DNA from: Chryseobacterium gleum
Lineage (GTDB): Bacteria > Bacteroidota > Bacteroidia > Flavobacteriales_D > UBA2798
DNA length: 42,715 nt
Direction of reading: 5' to 3'
NCBI GenBank assembly: GCA_945865695.1
Contig: CAMBFX010000007.1
Location: forward strand, 1-42,715
Shown here: piece by piece, positions 27,623-35,208 of the stretch
Numbering within the stretch: position 1 is the first letter of the stretch
Layout of the letters: each line of letters opens with the position of its first letter
Program-made: the position numbers and the translations under genes
Notes under the pieces: model-generated
Told to the model about the DNA's origin: nothing
Databases searched by the model: none
The model's input: the letters and a program-made list of their open reading frames with translations, nothing else

Positions 27623-30049
27623 ATGAAAAAGTACATTTCCATTTTTATTATTTCACTTTTAACATTCACTGCAAAAGCGGATGAAGGAATGTGGTTGTTG
27701 ATGCACCTCAAAAAAATGAATTATGAGGATATGCAGAAAAGAGGATTAAAATTAACTGCAGATCAAATTTATGATGTCAATAATTCTTCATTAAAAGATG
27801 CGATTGTTTCTTTAGGTGGATTTTGTACTGGAGAAATTGTTTCTTCACAAGGTTTGATGTTAACCAATCATCACTGTGCTTTTGATGCGATTCAATCTCA
27901 TTCAACTGTAGATCATGATTATTTAACAGATGGTTTTTGGGCAAAAACAAAAGCGGATGAACTTCCTGTTCCAGGACTGTTTGCCTCTTTTCTCGTAAGA
28001 ATGGAAGATGTTTCGGGTGCTGTTTTAAATGGTGTTAAAGAGGATATGTCGGAAACAGATAGAGAAGCCATCATCAAAAAGAATTCAGCAAAAATTCAAA
28101 AAGATGCAGTGAATGGAACGGAATATACCACTGAATTGAAATCTTTCTATGACGGAAATGAATATTATCTTTTTGTTTATGAAGTTTTCAATGACGTACG
28201 ATTAGTAGGCGCTCCCCCATCTGCCATTGGTAAATTTGGTGGAGATACGGATAATTGGATGTGGCCACGTCATACTGGAGATTTTGGAATGTTCCGTGTT
28301 TATGCTAATAAAGATAATAAGCCAGCTGAATTTTCTAAAGATAATGTACCTTATAAACCAAAACATCATTTACCTATTTCTCTCAATGGAGTAGAAGAAG
28401 GCGACTACGCAATGATCATGGGTTATCCCGGAAATACTGATCGTTATTTATCTTCTTATGGAGTAAAATCGGCAATTGAAAAGGATCAACCTGCCAGAGT
28501 GAAAATTAGAGCGAAAAAGTTGGAGTTGATGAAAGAAGATATGAATAAAAGTGATGCAATAAGAATTCAATATGCTTCTAACTATGCCCAAGTAAGTAAC
28601 TACTGGAAATATTTTATTGGACAAACGCGAGGATTAAAAAGACTAGATGTTTTCGATAAGAAGAAGGCAGAAGAAGATGAATTCATGAAATGGGTAAATG
28701 CAGATTCTGATCGAAAGAAAAAATACGGAAACGTTATAAATGATATTGCAGAAGCTTATGCAGGATTAGATAAAATGGTGATGCCAAATGTTTACTTAAC
28801 TGAATGTATTATTGGAATTGAATTGAATAATTTATTTCTAAAAATCATTTACCCTTATTTAGTTTTACAACAAGAAGGAACAGATGACGCAGCTAAAAAA
28901 GAAACTGCAAAGGCTCAATTTGAATCTGCTCGTGCTGATATCGATGATTATTTTAAAAATCACAATGCCGCCACTGATATGAAAATTATGACAGCCATGT
29001 TGGAGATGTATTACAAAGACATCGACCCGGTTTATCATGTAAAAGAGTTAACTGATATTCATAAGAAGAACAAAGGCGATTTCAAAAAATTTGTAGAAGC
29101 TTATTATAAGAAATCTGTTTTTACTGATAAAGCTAGATTAGAAAAATTCATGCTAAATCCAGATTTAAAAGTTTTTCAAAAAGATCAAGGATTTATGATG
29201 TTCTGGAGTTTTATTATGTTATGGCAAGGAACTTTAAGCACTGAATCTGCTCCATTTGAAACGCAATTAGAAAAAGCAACAAGATTATATGTGGAAGGAA
29301 TTCGTTTAATGAACCCAGAAAAAACATATTCGGCAAATGCCAACTCAACTATGAGATTAACTTACGGAAATGTTTTGGATTATAAACCTCAAGATGGATT
29401 GATGGCACATTATTACACTACCATTGATGGAATTATGGAGAAAGAAGACCCAAAGAATGATGAATTTATTGTTCCAGCTAAATTGAAAAGCTTGTGGGAG
29501 AAAAAAGATTACGGTCAATATGCAGATGAAAATGGAAATCTTCGAGTTGGATTTATTTCAAACACGGATATTACTGGAGGAAATTCAGGAAGCCCAGTGA
29601 TTAATGCTAAAGGAGAATTAATCGGAACAGCATTTGATGGAAATTGGGAAGCAATGAGTGGGGATATTGCTTTTGAACCAAATTTACAACGTACGATTTC
29701 TGTTGATGTGCGCTACACACTTTTTATCATTGATAAATTTGCAGGAGCAAAACATTTGATTGATGAAATGACAATCGTTAAGGATGATTCTCGTGAGAAA
29801 GAGAAAAAAGAAACAATGGAAAAATATTTAGCATTGATAGATTTAGGCGATGCAGAATACGAGCACAAACATTGGAGTGAAGCAAAAGCAATGTATCAGG
29901 TAGCCTTAGAAGTTAAGCCTGGTGATGAATATGCAACACGTAAATTAGCTGAAGTAGAAGAGAAAATGAAAGCTACTTCAAGTGAAGATGTAAAAGTTAG
30001 TCCGAAAGGAATTAATACTTCTAGATCGAATGTAAAAACACAGAAATGA
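27623..30049 (+). CDS. S46 family dipeptidyl-peptidase (DPP7-type) with C-terminal TPR extension
   Basis: The start is ATG 27623, which begins with the signal peptide MKKYISIFIISLLTFTAKA; the track start adds ten unlikely residues. With this start the catalytic Ser falls at 655 (TGGNSGSPV) and the specificity position is Gly673 (AFDGNWEAMSGD). That matches the numbering I recall for Porphyromonas DPP11/DPP7, where Gly673 marks the DPP7 type (hydrophobic P1) and Arg673 the acidic-specific DPP11. The His motif TNHHCAF (83-84) and the Asp-region motif GGDTDNWMWPRHTGDF are present. It should release dipeptides from peptides in the periplasm. The protein has 808 residues against about 715 for the family. 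The extra C-terminus (LGDAEYEHKHWSEAKAMYQVALEVKPGDEYA) looks like a TPR unit. Confidence 0.93.
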   Translation: MKKYISIFIISLLTFTAKADEGMWLLMHLKKMNYEDMQKRGLKLTADQIYDVNNSSLKDAIVSLGGFCTGEIVSSQGLMLTNHHCAFDAIQSHSTVDHDYLTDGFWAKTKADELPVPGLFASFLVRMEDVSGAVLNGVKEDMSETDREAIIKKNSAKIQKDAVNGTEYTTELKSFYDGNEYYLFVYEVFNDVRLVGAPPSAIGKFGGDTDNWMWPRHTGDFGMFRVYANKDNKPAEFSKDNVPYKPKHHLPISLNGVEEGDYAMIMGYPGNTDRYLSSYGVKSAIEKDQPARVKIRAKKLELMKEDMNKSDAIRIQYASNYAQVSNYWKYFIGQTRGLKRLDVFDKKKAEEDEFMKWVNADSDRKKKYGNVINDIAEAYAGLDKMVMPNVYLTECIIGIELNNLFLKIIYPYLVLQQEGTDDAAKKETAKAQFESARADIDDYFKNHNAATDMKIMTAMLEMYYKDIDPVYHVKELTDIHKKNKGDFKKFVEAYYKKSVFTDKARLEKFMLNPDLKVFQKDQGFMMFWSFIMLWQGTLSTESAPFETQLEKATRLYVEGIRLMNPEKTYSANANSTMRLTYGNVLDYKPQDGLMAHYYTTIDGIMEKEDPKNDEFIVPAKLKSLWEKKDYGQYADENGNLRVGFISNTDITGGNSGSPVINAKGELIGTAFDGNWEAMSGDIAFEPNLQRTISVDVRYTLFIIDKFAGAKHLIDEMTIVKDDSREKEKKETMEKYLALIDLGDAEYEHKHWSEAKAMYQVALEVKPGDEYATRKLAEVEEKMKATSSEDVKVSPKGINTSRSNVKTQK

Positions 30050-30108
30050 TTGTAGAAATTGAGAATTAAGATAATGAATTTTCTCATTCCAAATAGGGAA
30101 TAAATTTA

Positions 30109-30132
30109 GGAGCAGCAATGCTCCTTTTTTTT
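30109..30132 (+). terminator. Terminator after the S46 peptidase gene
   Basis: The stem ggagc / gctcc around agcaat is followed by eight T residues, about 60 bases after the stop codon. The stem is short but GC-rich for this genome, and the T-run is strong. Confidence 0.75.
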
Positions 30133-30235
30133 GGATTTTATTTTCAAATCAAAACTTATGATTTGCCCGAAGAGATTTGCGAGAAGGTTGTTTACCTGAG
30201 TAAGGAGAAGAATGAATAGGCGTTTTTGCTAAAAT

Positions 30236-30262
30236 AAAAAAAGGGAACTTTCGCTCCCTTTA
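30236..30262 (-). terminator. Terminator after hppD (minus strand)
   Basis: The hairpin aaaggga / tcccttt around actttcgc reads on the minus strand into tttttttattt. It lies about 80 bases past the hppD stop (30343). With the terminator at 30109-30132 it separates the convergent S46 and hppD transcripts. The rest of the 293-base gap shows no gene. Confidence 0.75.
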
Positions 30263-30342
30263 AAAATAATATTCATTTTATAATTCATCCTTCTATACGT
30301 ACTTCGAAGACTTGTTCTATTCAAGATGACCTCAGTTTAAAA

Positions 30343-31503
30343 TTACAATGTACCTCTTTTCTCCTGCTCTCTCTCTATAGATTCAAAAAGCGCTTTGAAG
30401 TTTCCGGCACCAAAACCTTTCGCTCCCATTCGCTGAATGATTTCAAAAAATAGAGTAGGGCGATCTTCAACGGGCTTTGTAAATATTTGCAATAAATATC
30501 CTTCTTCATCTGCATCTACGAGAATGCATAATTCCTGTAATTTAGAAATATCCTCTTTCATAATGCTCATATGCACGCCTAATCTGCGTGGAATATCGTC
30601 ATAATAGGCTTGAGGAGGAGGAGGTAAAAATTCTACGCCTCTTGCCTTTAATTCCCCAACTGTTGTAATGATATCATCGGTAGCTACTGCGATATGTTGA
30701 GCACCTGATCCTTCATAAAAATCAATATACTCTTCAATCTGTGATTTCTTTTTTCCTTTTGCTGGTTCGTTAATCGGAAATTTAATTCTTCCATTTCCAT
30801 TGCTCATCACCTTACTCATCAAAGCAGAATATTCAGTCGTGATTTGTTTATCATCGAATGTAAGGAAGTTTACAAATCCCATTACATCTTCATACCATTT
30901 TACCCATTGATTCATTTCGCCCCACCCTACATTTCCTACCATGTGATCTATAAATTTTAAACCAACCGCAGATGGATTATAATCCGATTTCCATTCTTTG
31001 TATCCCGGTAAAAAAGGACCGGTATAATTTTTTCTCTCTACAAACATGTGAACGGTTTCTCCGTAAGTATAAATTCCAGCTCTCACCACTTCACCGTGTT
31101 CATCTTTTTCAACTGTTGGTTCCATGAAAACTTTCGCTCCACGCTTTGTAGTTTCTTCAAAAGATTTACGTGCATCTTCTACCCAAAGTGCAATTACTTT
31201 CACTCCATCACCGTGTTTTTTTACATGTTCACCAATAGGAGAATTACTATTCAAAGCAGTAGTCAACACCAATCTGATTTTTCCTTGTGATAAAACATAA
31301 GAGGCACGATCTTTCAATCCTGTTTCTAATCCCGCATAGGCATGCGATTGAAATCCGAATGCTGTTTTATAAAAGTGAGCAGATTGTTTTGCGTTTCCTA
31401 CGTAAAATTCTACATAATCGGTTCCTAATAACGGTAAAAAGTCTTGTGCTCCCTCGAAGATTTTTTCGAGACCGTATTCAACGTTTTTTATTTCTTTACT
31501 CAT
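30343..31503 (-). CDS. hppD: 4-hydroxyphenylpyruvate dioxygenase
   Basis: Fe(II) enzyme that converts 4-hydroxyphenylpyruvate to homogentisate in tyrosine/phenylalanine catabolism. I choose ATG 31503 (MSKEIKNVEYGLEKIFEGAQDFLPLLGTDYVEFYVG); the longer track start is TTG. The product has 386 residues and two glyoxalase-fold halves. Candidate metal ligands are His in FIDHMVGNV, His in AQHIAVATDDI and Glu in LFFEIIQRMG. The C-terminal GFGAGNFKALFESIEREQEKRGTL is highly characteristic. It follows hmgA on the same strand, with the IVP-family gene in between, and is probably co-transcribed with it. Confidence 0.96.
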   Translation of the reverse strand: MSKEIKNVEYGLEKIFEGAQDFLPLLGTDYVEFYVGNAKQSAHFYKTAFGFQSHAYAGLETGLKDRASYVLSQGKIRLVLTTALNSNSPIGEHVKKHGDGVKVIALWVEDARKSFEETTKRGAKVFMEPTVEKDEHGEVVRAGIYTYGETVHMFVERKNYTGPFLPGYKEWKSDYNPSAVGLKFIDHMVGNVGWGEMNQWVKWYEDVMGFVNFLTFDDKQITTEYSALMSKVMSNGNGRIKFPINEPAKGKKKSQIEEYIDFYEGSGAQHIAVATDDIITTVGELKARGVEFLPPPPQAYYDDIPRRLGVHMSIMKEDISKLQELCILVDADEEGYLLQIFTKPVEDRPTLFFEIIQRMGAKGFGAGNFKALFESIEREQEKRGTL

Positions 31504-31513
31504 AATGTTTTTT

Positions 31514-32061
31514 ATTAGCGGATTGGTCAATTAGCGAATTAGCTAATGAAAGACCAATTCCTGTTATTTTTTAATTGTTTTTAATTTTTTAGATGAGGCA
31601 ATTATTTTTGTTAATATTTTAGAAATTGACTGTTGTTTTTTTAGAATTTCTTCTGGATTTGGGTATGATTTAGAATGTTTACATAATAACAACCAATATT
31701 CAGTTTCGTCTGCTTCTTTCGCTGCGATTTTCAATTTATGAATAAAATCTGCTTTGCTTTCCGCATTTTGTGCTTCCATTATATTCGCACCGATGCTTGT
31801 ACCTGATCTAAATAATTGATTTCCTCTATTATATTTTCTTCTTTTTTCCAATTCTTCAGAAAACTCAACAATCTCTAATGCAAATTCAAATGAAAGTTTC
31901 ACAATCATATTGTCTTTGTATTTCGGATTCTCAATCATTTTTTAATTATTTTAAGTTCTAACTCCGTTTTCTTCCATTAGCTAATCAAAAGATCAGCTAA
32001 TTTGCTAATTATTTTCCGTTTTCTTCCATTCGCTAATTAACACATTCGCTAATCCGCTAAT
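31514..32061. mobile_element. Putative four-helix-bundle cassette bounded by inverted GCTAAT-rich repeats
   Basis: The outer ends are perfect 11-base inverted repeats: ATTAGCGGATT (31514-31524) and AATCCGCTAAT (32051-32061). Inside are further copies of the same motif, AATTAGCGAATTAGCTAATG (31529-31548) on the left and cattagctaat, cagctaatttgctaatt and cattcgctaatt on the right. A direct repeat tccgttttcttccatt lies at 31963 and 32014, 51 bases apart. The unit fills the space between the hmgA stop and the hppD start and contains one ORF. The mobile interpretation is inference; no transposase is present. Confidence 0.5.
31564..31938 (-). CDS. Four-helix bundle protein (23S rRNA intervening-sequence protein family)
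   Basis: The 124-residue product matches the IVP/four-helix bundle family by its signature: LSFEFALEIVEFSEELEKRRKYNRGNQLFRSGTSIGANIMEAQNAESKADFIHKLKIAAKEADETEYWLLL. The family was first found inside 23S rRNA intervening sequences but is mostly encoded elsewhere in genomes. Its biochemical role is not established; the S23 structure is a pentameric helical bundle. Its position between two consecutive catabolic genes and the inverted GCTAAT-rich flanks suggest an inserted cassette rather than a pathway component. Confidence 0.9.
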   Translation of the reverse strand: MIENPKYKDNMIVKLSFEFALEIVEFSEELEKRRKYNRGNQLFRSGTSIGANIMEAQNAESKADFIHKLKIAAKEADETEYWLLLCKHSKSYPNPEEILKKQQSISKILTKIIASSKKLKTIKK

Positions 32062-32063
32062 TT

Positions 32064-33224
32064 TTATTTTTCTACCCAGCTCTTGTAATAAACCCCATCA
32101 TCAATACCCATAGCAGCTTTAGTGACTTTTAGTGGTCTAAAAGTATCCACCATTACTGCTAATTCTTGTGTTTCTTTTTGGCCTATACTTCTTTCCATTG
32201 CTCCTGGAGCTGGTCCATGAGGAATTCCTTTTGGATGCAAAGTGATATGTCCTTGTTCAATATTATTTCTACTCATGAAATCTCCATCTACATAGTATAA
32301 AACTTCATCGCTGTCAATATTACTATGATTGTAGGGTGCAGGAATAGACAACGGATGATAATCGTACAAGCGCGGACAGAAAGAACAAACTACATATGAT
32401 CCTGTCTCGAATGTTTGATGCACTGGAGGTGGTTGATGTACTCTTCCTGTAATTGGTTCAAAATTGTGAATAGAAAATCCATAAGGGAAATTGTAGCCAT
32501 CCCAACCAACTACGTCAAATGGATGCGTGGCGTAAACCACTTCATGCAACATTCCTTCTTTTTTTATTTTGATAAGGAAATCACCTTTTTCATCGTGTGT
32601 TTCTAAATCAGTGGGAAGTTTGAAATCACGTTCACAATAGGGAGAATGTTCCAATAATTGTCCATGAGAATTTTTATAACGCTTCGGAGAATAAATCGGA
32701 TCAAAAGATTCTAAATATAAAAGACGATTATCTTCTGTTTCAAAATCGATTTGATAAATCATTCCTCTCGGAATAATTAAATAATCTCCGTATTCAAATG
32801 AAATGTTTCCTAAAAATGTTCTGAGCTTTCCTTTTCCTTTATGAATAAAAAGCATTTCATCGGCATCTGCGTTTTTATAGAAATAACTGCGCAAAGATTT
32901 TTTTGGTGCAGCAAGCCCGAGCCAAACATCATTATTAATTAATAATGGAACGCGGCTTTCTAAAAAATCATCCGTTGGTTTAATTTCAAAACCTTTTAAT
33001 AAGAGTGCTTTGATATTTTTATCAATGGCGATTTCGGGTGTTGCGTTTTTTGAACTAAGAATTTCCTTCACCTGTGTTGGACGATGCACATGATAGAGTA
33101 GAGAAGACATTCCCGAAAAACCTTCGGTACCGAAAAGTTGTTCGTAGTAATATTTCCCGTTCTTCTGTTGAAAAACAGTATGTCGTTTTTGCGGGAAGGA
33201 ACCGAGTTTATGATAGATGGGCAT
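32064..33224 (-). CDS. hmgA: Homogentisate 1,2-dioxygenase
   Basis: Fe(II) ring-cleaving enzyme converting homogentisate to maleylacetoacetate, the step after HppD. The 386-residue product opens MPIYHKLGSFPQKRHTVFQ. It contains the family motifs FDVVGWDGYNFPYGFSIHNFEPITGRVHQPPPVHQTFE, with the likely active-site His/Glu set in PYNHSNIDSDEVLYYVDG and HPKGIPHGPAPGAMERSIG. Length is typical of the Bacteroidota form. It is first in the hmgA - IVP - hppD run, with 125 bases separating its stop from the IVP start. I saw no maleylacetoacetate isomerase or fumarylacetoacetase gene nearby. Confidence 0.95.
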   Translation of the reverse strand: MPIYHKLGSFPQKRHTVFQQKNGKYYYEQLFGTEGFSGMSSLLYHVHRPTQVKEILSSKNATPEIAIDKNIKALLLKGFEIKPTDDFLESRVPLLINNDVWLGLAAPKKSLRSYFYKNADADEMLFIHKGKGKLRTFLGNISFEYGDYLIIPRGMIYQIDFETEDNRLLYLESFDPIYSPKRYKNSHGQLLEHSPYCERDFKLPTDLETHDEKGDFLIKIKKEGMLHEVVYATHPFDVVGWDGYNFPYGFSIHNFEPITGRVHQPPPVHQTFETGSYVVCSFCPRLYDYHPLSIPAPYNHSNIDSDEVLYYVDGDFMSRNNIEQGHITLHPKGIPHGPAPGAMERSIGQKETQELAVMVDTFRPLKVTKAAMGIDDGVYYKSWVEK

Positions 33225-33480
33225 AAATTATTTGTTGATTTAATGAAATGAAAAATTCGAATTGAAGAAGCATATAAATTTAAGTAAGTTAAAACTTCAT
33301 TAAATCATACTTCAATAAATCATAATTGATTTCACTCCGGGTTTCTACGGTTCACTCGTTTGAAATCGATGATATGATAAAGTTTAGTTTTCATGTTACT
33401 TACAAAAATAGCAAAAAAAACAGCAGCTTAGGCGTGTCTAAAATCATTACAAAGGGCTGATTATAATCATTTTTCAAAAA
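33225..33480. other. Divergent intergenic region between hmgA and blaI
   Basis: This is the hmgA-proximal part of the 308-base divergent gap. It is AT-rich and presumably holds the hmgA promoter, but I find no clear TAnnTTTG element on the minus strand. No ORF or RNA gene is evident. The blaI-proximal 50 bases hold the operators listed separately. Confidence 0.4.
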
Positions 33481-33520
33481 AACTATAAAAATAGTTGTAT
33501 AACTAAAAACTTAGTTATAC
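33481..33520 (+). promoter_or_regulatory. Tandem palindromic operators for BlaI
   Basis: Two adjacent palindromes share an ACTA...TAGT core: aactat-aaaa-atagtt (33481-33496) and gtataactaa-aaac-ttagttatac (33497-33520, arms of 10 bases, perfect). They lie just upstream of the blaI start and overlap its promoter element, as expected for autoregulation by a BlaI/MecI-type dimer. The binding protein is inferred from position and symmetry. Confidence 0.75.
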
Positions 33521-33525
33521 CTTTG
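33518..33525 (+). promoter_or_regulatory. TAnnTTTG promoter element of blaI
   Basis: taccttTG matches the Bacteroidota -7 consensus TAnnTTTG, with a GTTG about 20 bases upstream as a possible -33 element. It overlaps the right arm of the operator and ends 7 bases before the ATG, predicting a very short or absent leader. Confidence 0.65.
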
Positions 33526-33532
33526 TAAGGTC

Positions 33533-33895
33533 ATGGAACTAAAAGAACTTACTAAAGCAGAGGAAGAGGTAATGCAAGTACTCTGGAAAAACAAAAAAGG
33601 TTTTGTTAAGGAATTATTGGAAGAATTTCCTGAACCGAAGCCTGCATATAATACGGTATCAACCATTGTCCGTATTCTCGAAACAAAAGGATTTGTGGAT
33701 CATAAAGCATACGGTAAAACACATGAATATTTTCCATTAGTAGGTAAGGATGAGTATTCTGATTTTATGATGAATTCGATGATGAAAAATTATTTTGGAA
33801 ATTCTGTAAAAAAAATGGTTTCTTATTTTGCCAAGAACAATAAATTATCTTTAAAAGAGTTAGATGATATATTAAAGGAATTTAAAAGGAAGTAA
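33533..33895 (+). CDS. BlaI/MecI/CopY family transcriptional repressor
   Basis: The 120-residue product begins MELKELTKAEEEVMQVLWKNKKGFVKELLEEFPEPKPAYNTVSTIVRILETKGFVDH, the winged-helix DNA-binding domain of BlaI-type repressors. A C-terminal dimerisation region follows (SLKELDDILKEFKRK). It is followed after 2 bases by an M56-family gene, the usual Bacteroidota pairing in which the membrane metalloprotease is thought to relieve repression. Two palindromic operators overlap its promoter, so it is probably autoregulated. No beta-lactamase is adjacent, so a resistance role is not supported. Confidence 0.93.
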   Translation: MELKELTKAEEEVMQVLWKNKKGFVKELLEEFPEPKPAYNTVSTIVRILETKGFVDHKAYGKTHEYFPLVGKDEYSDFMMNSMMKNYFGNSVKKMVSYFAKNNKLSLKELDDILKEFKRK

Positions 33896-33897
33896 TT

Positions 33898-35086
33898 ATG
33901 ATACAGGAAATTTTGATTTATTCATTGGAATCGGCCATGATTTTTTCATTGTTGTTTATTCCTTATCTTTTTATTAAAAACGATACTTTTTTTTACGAGG
34001 AATCGTATTTATCTCTTAATTTCTATGGTGATTTCTTTGGTTTTTCCATTGATTAATTTGGAGGTAGAAGTTTCGAATACTGAAAAACCGATTGCATTTA
34101 TTTTAGATCAAGTAAATATTTCTTCGCAAATCGAAAATGTAACCAATGAAATTTCGATTTTACCAATGTTGAATTGGTTTTTGATATTAGTTGGATTAAT
34201 ATTTTTAATTCGTGTATTTTATGCGATAATTAAAATCATGAGATTGATAGTTCAGAATCCGAAGGAAAAAAATAAATCAGAAACAATTGTTTGGTTGAAG
34301 GAAGGTGGAGATTTTTCATTCTTCAAGCATATTTTTTTAGTTAAGGAAAAATATCATCCCTATATACTAGAGCATGAGCGTGTGCATGTGAAACGTGGAC
34401 ATAGTTTTGATATTTTATTTTTCGAGTTAATAAAATGTTTTCAGTGGTTTAATCCGTTTGTATGGATGGCCGCACGTGAATTAAAGGTGCAGCATGAGTA
34501 TGAGGCCGACTTTGTTGCTTCTTTGGTAAACAAAAATGAGTATCAAGCATTACTTCTCTCTTCCGTTTTAGAAGTTGACTTGGTTCCAATGACAAATTCA
34601 TTTCATTGTTTAACCATTAAAAAAAGATTCACTATGATGAACAAAAAAAGAAGTGGCAAAATTGCTACTGCAAAATCGTTGATTGCATTACCTTTTGCTT
34701 TGTTGGCATTCGGAATGTTTGCATTAAATCCAATTGCAAATTCAATTTCATTTCCTAAAGCAAATAGTGTTGTAGGAGGAGAAGAAGGTGAAGTTGTGCA
34801 ACCTGAATTTAAAGGAGGAATGGAAGCATTAGTAAAATTTCTTTCGGAAAATATCAAGTATCCAGAGAAAGCGAAGACGGATAATGTAAGCGGAAAAGTT
34901 TATGTTTCATTTGTAATTTCCAAATCCGGAAAAGTTAAAGATGCAAAAGTGATTAAGAGCTTGAGTTCCGAAATTGATGCAGAAGCATTGCGTGTAATTA
35001 ATGCAATGCCTGATTGGACACCGGGTACAAAGGATGGGAAGAAGGCAGATGTAGAGATGAAATTGCCTATTAATTTCCAATTGTAA
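33898..35086 (+). CDS. M56 (BlaR1-like) peptidase with C-terminal TonB domain, frameshifted near the 5' end
   Basis: The natural start is ATG 33898, 2 bases after blaI, giving MIQEILIYSLESAMIFSLLFIPYLFIKNDTFF. At the run of eight T residues (33987-33994) the frame breaks. With seven T residues it reads straight into TRNRIYLLISMVISLVFPLINLEVEV and on through the 353-residue ORF of the track. The repaired protein has 395 residues: N-terminal membrane helices, the zinc-protease motif HERVH in EHERVHVKRGHSFDILFFELIKCFQWFNPFVW, another helix (LIALPFALLAFGMFAL), and a TonB C-terminal domain (KYPEKAKTDNVSGKVYVSFVISKSGKVKDAKVI). It likely senses an envelope signal and inactivates BlaI. The frameshift may be real or a sequencing error. 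Confidence 0.85.
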
Positions 35087-35093
35087 GAAATCA

Positions 35094-35163
35094 CGCAAGG
35101 ATGCGAAAAACGCTAAGTTGATCGGATAATTTCTCTGAGTTCTTTGCGTCTCTGCTGTTTTTT
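35094..35163. repeat. Imperfect inverted repeat of the GCGTCTTTGCG type
   Basis: cgcaaggatgcgaaaaacgctaag pairs imperfectly with ctgagttctttgcgtctctgctg and is followed by a T-run. It resembles the intergenic repeat family seen at 38293-38399 and may also terminate the blaI-M56 transcript. Confidence 0.5.
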
Positions 35164-35196
35164 CATTCTTAATATTTTTTATAAGCTGAATAGAAT

Positions 35197-35204
35197 TATA
35201 TTTG
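35197..35204 (+). promoter_or_regulatory. TAnnTTTG promoter element of the CapA-family gene
   Basis: tatatttg fits the -7 consensus and ends 4 bases before the ATG at 35209. I saw no convincing -33 element. Confidence 0.5.
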
Positions 35205-35208
35205 ACTT

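Noticed and set aside
33533-35086. Beta-lactam resistance locus
   Set aside because: BlaI and M56 proteins are present but no beta-lactamase or PBP gene; such pairs regulate many envelope functions in Bacteroidota.
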